Source: Sphingobacteriaceae bacterium UBA2059 (GTDB taxonomy: Bacteria; Bacteroidota; Bacteroidia; Sphingobacteriales; Sphingobacteriaceae). Taken from it: a stretch of 64,000 bases of DNA. The stretch covers positions 281,037 to 345,036 of the forward strand of contig DDAL01000008.1 in NCBI GenBank assembly GCA_002332615.1. The letters run 5' to 3'. The notes below the pieces were generated by a model that was given only the letters and a program-made list of their open reading frames with translations, was not told the origin of the DNA and ran no database searches. This document shows, in pieces, positions 61,226-64,000 of the stretch (its first letter is position 1; each line of letters starts with the position of its first letter). Made by a program: the position numbers and the translations under genes.

Positions 61226-61849
61226 CTATTTTGTCTCCTGGGCGGCAGCTTCGTTAATGAAGCCTTCGGCAAGTTCTGTAAGTTTTACATCGGCAGTTTT
61301 CTCTTCTTCAAGCGTTTCTTCCAGTAAAGATTCAGCCTCGCTATAGCCTAATACAGCGGCAAGAGTTTTCAAGGTACCGTAAGAAGCAATTTCATAATGT
61401 TCAGATTTCTGAGCAGCAGAAATTAACGCAACATCGCGCACTTCAGTTCCTTCATCTGTATCTTCCATAAGCTCTTCGGCTTCTTTGGTAAGACCGGCCA
61501 TTGCTTCGCATTTCTTTGCAGCAGCTTTTTCTTCAACCAATTCAAATACTTTTTCCAGGCGCTCCATTTGAGACTCGGTTTGAGCAAGGTGCATTTCAAA
61601 AGCCTGTTTCAATTTTTCTGAAGTTGCGGCTTTAGCCATTTTCTTCAGGTTTTTAACCATTTGCTTTTCAGCCCAGTAAATATCTTTTAACTCATCAACA
61701 AACAGTTCTTTCAAAGCGCTTTCCTCCTCGGGCGAACGTTCTTTGCGGGTTTTAGAAGCTGTAGTCTTTTTGTTTTTGGTTTCTGCTTTAGCAGTTTGCG
61801 ATTTTTTTTCTGCAGGTTCTTCTGCAGCGGATTTCTTAGTTGTAGCCAT
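61226..61849 (-). CDS. DUF892 (YciF/YciE-like) ferritin-like protein
   Basis: A 207-residue protein. The first 40 residues are a Lys/Ala/Thr-rich low-complexity tail resembling histone-like or DNA-binding tails. The ferritin-like four-helix core (about 45-200) follows: LKELFVDELKDIYWAEKQMVKNLKKMAKAA, HLAQTESQMERLEKVFELV, SAAQKSEHYEIASYGTLKTLA and ESLLEETLEEEKTADVKLTELAE, with Glu and His at the di-iron positions. Such proteins are associated with stress in enterobacteria. The basic tail may tie it to nucleic acid; this is inferred. Confidence 0.88.
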   Translation of the reverse strand: MATTKKSAAEEPAEKKSQTAKAETKNKKTTASKTRKERSPEEESALKELFVDELKDIYWAEKQMVKNLKKMAKAATSEKLKQAFEMHLAQTESQMERLEKVFELVEEKAAAKKCEAMAGLTKEAEELMEDTDEGTEVRDVALISAAQKSEHYEIASYGTLKTLAAVLGYSEAESLLEETLEEEKTADVKLTELAEGFINEAAAQETK

Positions 61850-61903
61850 TGTGTTTTATTTAGATAGTTGTATTAAATTAAACGCTGCTTGCACCCAATA
61901 GTT

Positions 61904-62407
61904 TTAGTAGTTGCACGAATAATTGGAAGCCTTTTTAAGTTCATCTACAATGAGTTGGGCAACCCTGTCAATGGCTTTGATCACAATTTCTTCGGGCTGT
62001 CCCTCAAACACCTGGCGCAGCGGTACCGAGCGGCCGTTTATAATGGCATGAATAAAAATGGTTCCCACCGGTTTGTCTTCCGATTCGCTTCCGCCTGGTG
62101 TTGTAAGCCCCGTAATGCCTACCAGTATATTGGCGCTGAAGTGCTTTTGTAAACCGCGGGCAATGGCCTCGGTAACTTCAGCCGATTCGGGTGTGTATCT
62201 TTCTATAAAAGCTTTATCAAGTCCGAGCAGTCTTTGTTTTACTTCCGCGTCGTAACATACCACCCCGCCTTCGAGTATAGCGCCCGACTGTGGGGCCAGT
62301 GAAAACTCAGCGGCAAGGCGGCCGGCGGTTGCACTTTCGGCAAAAGCAATTTTCATACCCCAGTCTGCTAACATGCGGGCGCTTTCGAGTATCAGTTCAG
62401 ATGGCAT
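61904..62407 (-). CDS. CinA C-terminal domain amidase (PncC-like)
   Basis: A 167-residue stand-alone CinA-C domain, the family that includes nicotinamide-nucleotide amidase PncC (NMN deamidation in NAD recycling). IAFAESATAGRLAAEFS with the catalytic Ser, GGVVCYDAEVKQRLLGL, and GITGLTTPGGSESEDKPVGTIFIHAI are characteristic. The frame is open to an ATG at 62515, but that lies inside the terminator of the neighbouring gene; the ATG at 62407 (MPSELILESARM) is the family-typical start. Confidence 0.9.
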   Translation of the reverse strand: MPSELILESARMLADWGMKIAFAESATAGRLAAEFSLAPQSGAILEGGVVCYDAEVKQRLLGLDKAFIERYTPESAEVTEAIARGLQKHFSANILVGITGLTTPGGSESEDKPVGTIFIHAIINGRSVPLRQVFEGQPEEIVIKAIDRVAQLIVDELKKASNYSCNY

Positions 62408-62499
62408 AGCTGTAAACATTAGTGTAATGTATATACAGCTAAAGCAGTGCCCTTGTTTAAGCATGAGGGCGAGGTTTATTAAGGTAAAAGGTCTAAAAC

Positions 62500-62539
62500 A
62501 AAAAAGAGGACACATTTTTATGAATGTGCCCTCTTTTTT
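62500..62539 (-). terminator. Intrinsic terminator of the 62557-62796 gene
   Basis: AAAAAGAGG-A-CACATT (62501-62516) pairs with AATGTG-C-CCTCTTTTT (62523-62538) with one mismatch and a 6-nt loop. Read on the minus strand the stem runs into TTTTT. It lies 18 bp beyond the stop of the small membrane protein gene. Confidence 0.82.
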
Positions 62540-62556
62540 GTTTTAAAAAATGATTG

Positions 62557-62796
62557 TTAGTCATTTCCTTCAACTTTTACGATCTTATTGTACACTCCCA
62601 ATAAAAGGAAAGGTGCAGCCCACTGACCAACGAATAAAGCGGTGTGGTTTTTCTTTAAGCATTTAAGAGTTGCAGATACACCCATTGATGCAAGTGCAGC
62701 CCACAAATAAACGTCTGAAGGGATTTTTGCAGTTTGGTTTTCAATAGTTTTAGCTACAGGTCCTTCTTTGTGTTCTGGATTTACGTTGTCTAGCAT
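62557..62796 (-). CDS. Small uncharacterised membrane protein
   Basis: A 79-residue protein with a polar N-terminus of about 28 residues and two hydrophobic segments (about 30-45, VYLWAALASMGVSATL, and 53-70, ALFVGQWAAPFLLLGVY) joined by a basic loop (KCLKKNH). Its own terminator follows and it starts cleanly with MLDNVNPEHKEG, so it is very likely a real gene. I recall no function for the family. Confidence 0.75.
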   Translation of the reverse strand: MLDNVNPEHKEGPVAKTIENQTAKIPSDVYLWAALASMGVSATLKCLKKNHTALFVGQWAAPFLLLGVYNKIVKVEGND

Positions 62797-62877
62797 AGTA
62801 ATGTTTTTTAAAGGTTAATGCGGTATTATTACCATTTATATAACTTTTATAGGGCTATAAAGTTTTTTAAAAAGCAG

Positions 62878-63414
62878 CTAATCGTTTGATTTTTGAGCGG
62901 TGATCTTTAAGTTTCCAATATCGAAACCCTTAGACATGGCGCTGATAAGCAAATAGGTATACGTTTTTTTGCTCAGCCAGGGCTTGCGGCTTAATATCCA
63001 CAGGTACTTTCTGTTTGGATGTCCAACCATAGCATAGCTATAATCGTCAGCAAGTTCTAGTATCCAGTATTTCCCCTTAAACGGCCATTTAAACTGTACA
63101 TTTAATTTAGCACGTGTAGTATGGTCGGCAACGGTTGCCTTTCCTATAGCCGTAGAGGGTTCGCCGTCTTTTATGCAGGAGTTTTTTACCTGTATGCTGC
63201 CATCATCATTGAGGCTGTAAGTAGCAGTGGTATATTTGCATCCTTTTTGGAAATGCTGCGGAAAAGATGCTATTTCATACCAGCGGCCTACATATCTGTT
63301 TAAGTCAACACTCTTTACCGTTTCCAGCGGTTTTTCTAAAAGTTTTTTTATTATCACAGCCGTCGCCACAAGAGCAACAGATGCTATAGCTATGTTAGTT
63401 GCGCGTTTTCTCAT
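62878..63414 (-). CDS. Lipocalin (Blc-like), N-terminally anchored
   Basis: A 178-residue lipocalin. DLNRYVGRWYEIASFPQHFQKGC (about 37-60) holds the GxW lipocalin motif of structurally conserved region 1, and NVQFKWPFKGKYWILELADDYSYAMVGHPNRKYLWILSRKP the Blc-type second and third regions. Unlike E. coli Blc it has no lipobox: an uncleaved-looking helix (about 5-23) would anchor it in the inner membrane facing the periplasm. An ATG at 63462 is in frame but overlaps the MmcQ gene; 63414 was chosen. It probably binds lysophospholipids or fatty acids. Confidence 0.88.
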   Translation of the reverse strand: MRKRATNIAIASVALVATAVIIKKLLEKPLETVKSVDLNRYVGRWYEIASFPQHFQKGCKYTTATYSLNDDGSIQVKNSCIKDGEPSTAIGKATVADHTTRAKLNVQFKWPFKGKYWILELADDYSYAMVGHPNRKYLWILSRKPWLSKKTYTYLLISAMSKGFDIGNLKITAQKSND

Positions 63415-63445
63415 ATACAGTCTAACAAAAACAGCAAAACTTAGT

Positions 63446-63805
63446 TTACAAATTATTAACACCTGTTAATTCCCGGCGAACTTTGGCAGGAAGTTTGTCA
63501 ACGACGAGCTCATAGGAGTGTTTAACCCATCCTTCAAGCATCTGGTCGGTCAGTCGCTCAGAAGGTTGTATCGTGTTCCAGTGCTTCTTGTTCATATGAT
63601 AGCCTCCTTGCACCTCCGGGTAATCTCTGCGTAGCTCCAGGGCCTTTTCGGGCTCGCACTTTACCGTAAACTGAAAGGGATATAAAGAGGCCAGAGCAAA
63701 CATCTTGTTGTGTACCTTCATTACCAGTGTATCTTCTCCAAAGGGAAAACTTTCGTCAACTCCAGGCAGGCTGAGGCAAAACTCTCTGAACGTTTCAATA
63801 TTCAT
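63446..63805 (-). CDS. MmcQ/YjbR family protein
   Basis: A 119-residue protein of the CyaY-like, YjbR fold. MNIETFREFCLSLPGVDESFPFGEDTLVMKV, FTVKCEPEKALELRRDYPEVQGGYHMNKKHWNTI and the final helix are standard. Although named DNA-binding, its function is not established. An ATG at 63853 is in frame; the ATG at 63805 is the family start. It lies 31 bp upstream of the lipocalin gene. Confidence 0.88.
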   Translation of the reverse strand: MNIETFREFCLSLPGVDESFPFGEDTLVMKVHNKMFALASLYPFQFTVKCEPEKALELRRDYPEVQGGYHMNKKHWNTIQPSERLTDQMLEGWVKHSYELVVDKLPAKVRRELTGVNNL

Positions 63806-64000
63806 GGCGCAGGCAAAATTTACATCTAAGCATTTATAGCACCTAAAGTACATCCTTTTTAACGGTTTTAAGCCCGCTTTTTTCTTCCATAAATGTGAAG
63901 TTGGTTTGTGCCAGATGTTAGATAAGAACAGGCGTACTTAGAAAAAGAGCAAGGGAACGTAAATATAAAGATGAATAAGATACCCGTACAGCTTGATTAG
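63806..64000. other. Right-edge intergenic region
   Basis: No gene can be supported in the last 195 bp. A 9-codon frame ends at the very last bases, but nothing marks it as coding. The region probably holds the promoter of the MmcQ gene and the flank of the next one. Confidence 0.3.

Overview
The window is a chromosomal segment of a Bacteroidota bacterium, most likely Sphingobacteriaceae (Pedobacter-like). The evidence is a SusC/SusD pair with a DUF3823 protein, the LpxC-FabZ fusion, PorX, HisB and HisIE fusions, promoters of the Bacteroidota TAnnTTTG type and few strong Shine-Dalgarno sites. Most of the window is core-genome material with two or three accessory patches. No tRNA, rRNA, CRISPR array, transposase or integrase was found.

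Layout. 1-10233: an AT-richer polysaccharide utilisation locus on the + strand (GH76-like lipoprotein, SusC, SusD, DUF3823 lipoprotein, and a secreted GH42-like protein of no family I recognise). It abuts a decayed remnant of another susC on the opposite strand (10241-10653). 10900-12830 (-): an EmrE-type SMR transporter, a DoxD-DoxA protein and a small membrane protein. 13080-19490 (+): a GC-richer histidine operon behind what looks like a complete transcription attenuator (18-codon leader with six consecutive His codons, a perfect 13-bp terminator stem and a competing pairing). The gene order is hisG-hisD-hisC-hisB-hisH-hisF-hisIE; hisA is absent, with only 9 bp between hisH and hisF.

19580-31000: M13 peptidase, a small envelope cluster (YtxH, holin-like protein, unknown), fcl, trmB, a GT4 glycosyltransferase, a luciferase-like oxidoreductase, a YihY-family membrane protein and a VWA lipoprotein-like protein. 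31050-34500: an ECF-like sigma factor overlapping an anti-sigma-like protein that ends in a TonB-like domain, then an M1 aminopeptidase. 34500-39400 (-): Gdx-type SMR, TRIC-family channel, PiT phosphate transporter with its DUF47 partner, a sensor kinase and a polysaccharide deacetylase. The DUF47-PiT promoter carries a perfect 2 x 11 bp direct repeat of PhoB-box geometry.

39600-52700: coaW, GH43, hisS, DUF202, a THUMP methyltransferase, a DUF3127 protein with an SSB-like tail, a two-component pair, alanine dehydrogenase, tsaE, porX and an HD-domain protein. 52770-57920 (+): lpxD, lpxC-fabZ, lpxA, an ABC ATPase, efp (whose tip loop lacks the usual Lys) and 5-formyl-THF cyclo-ligase. 57900-63810 (-): xth, cyclophilin, two uncharacterised proteins, a DUF892 ferritin-like protein, a CinA-C amidase, a small membrane protein, a lipocalin and an MmcQ/YjbR protein. 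Two intergenic regions (25113-25176 and 59989-60055) share a diverged hairpin plus 11-bp tandem repeats, which suggests a dispersed repeat family.

Start codons were moved inward where family length, a promoter, a terminator or a ribosome-binding site argued for it. All functional calls rest on reading motifs by eye; no database search was run.
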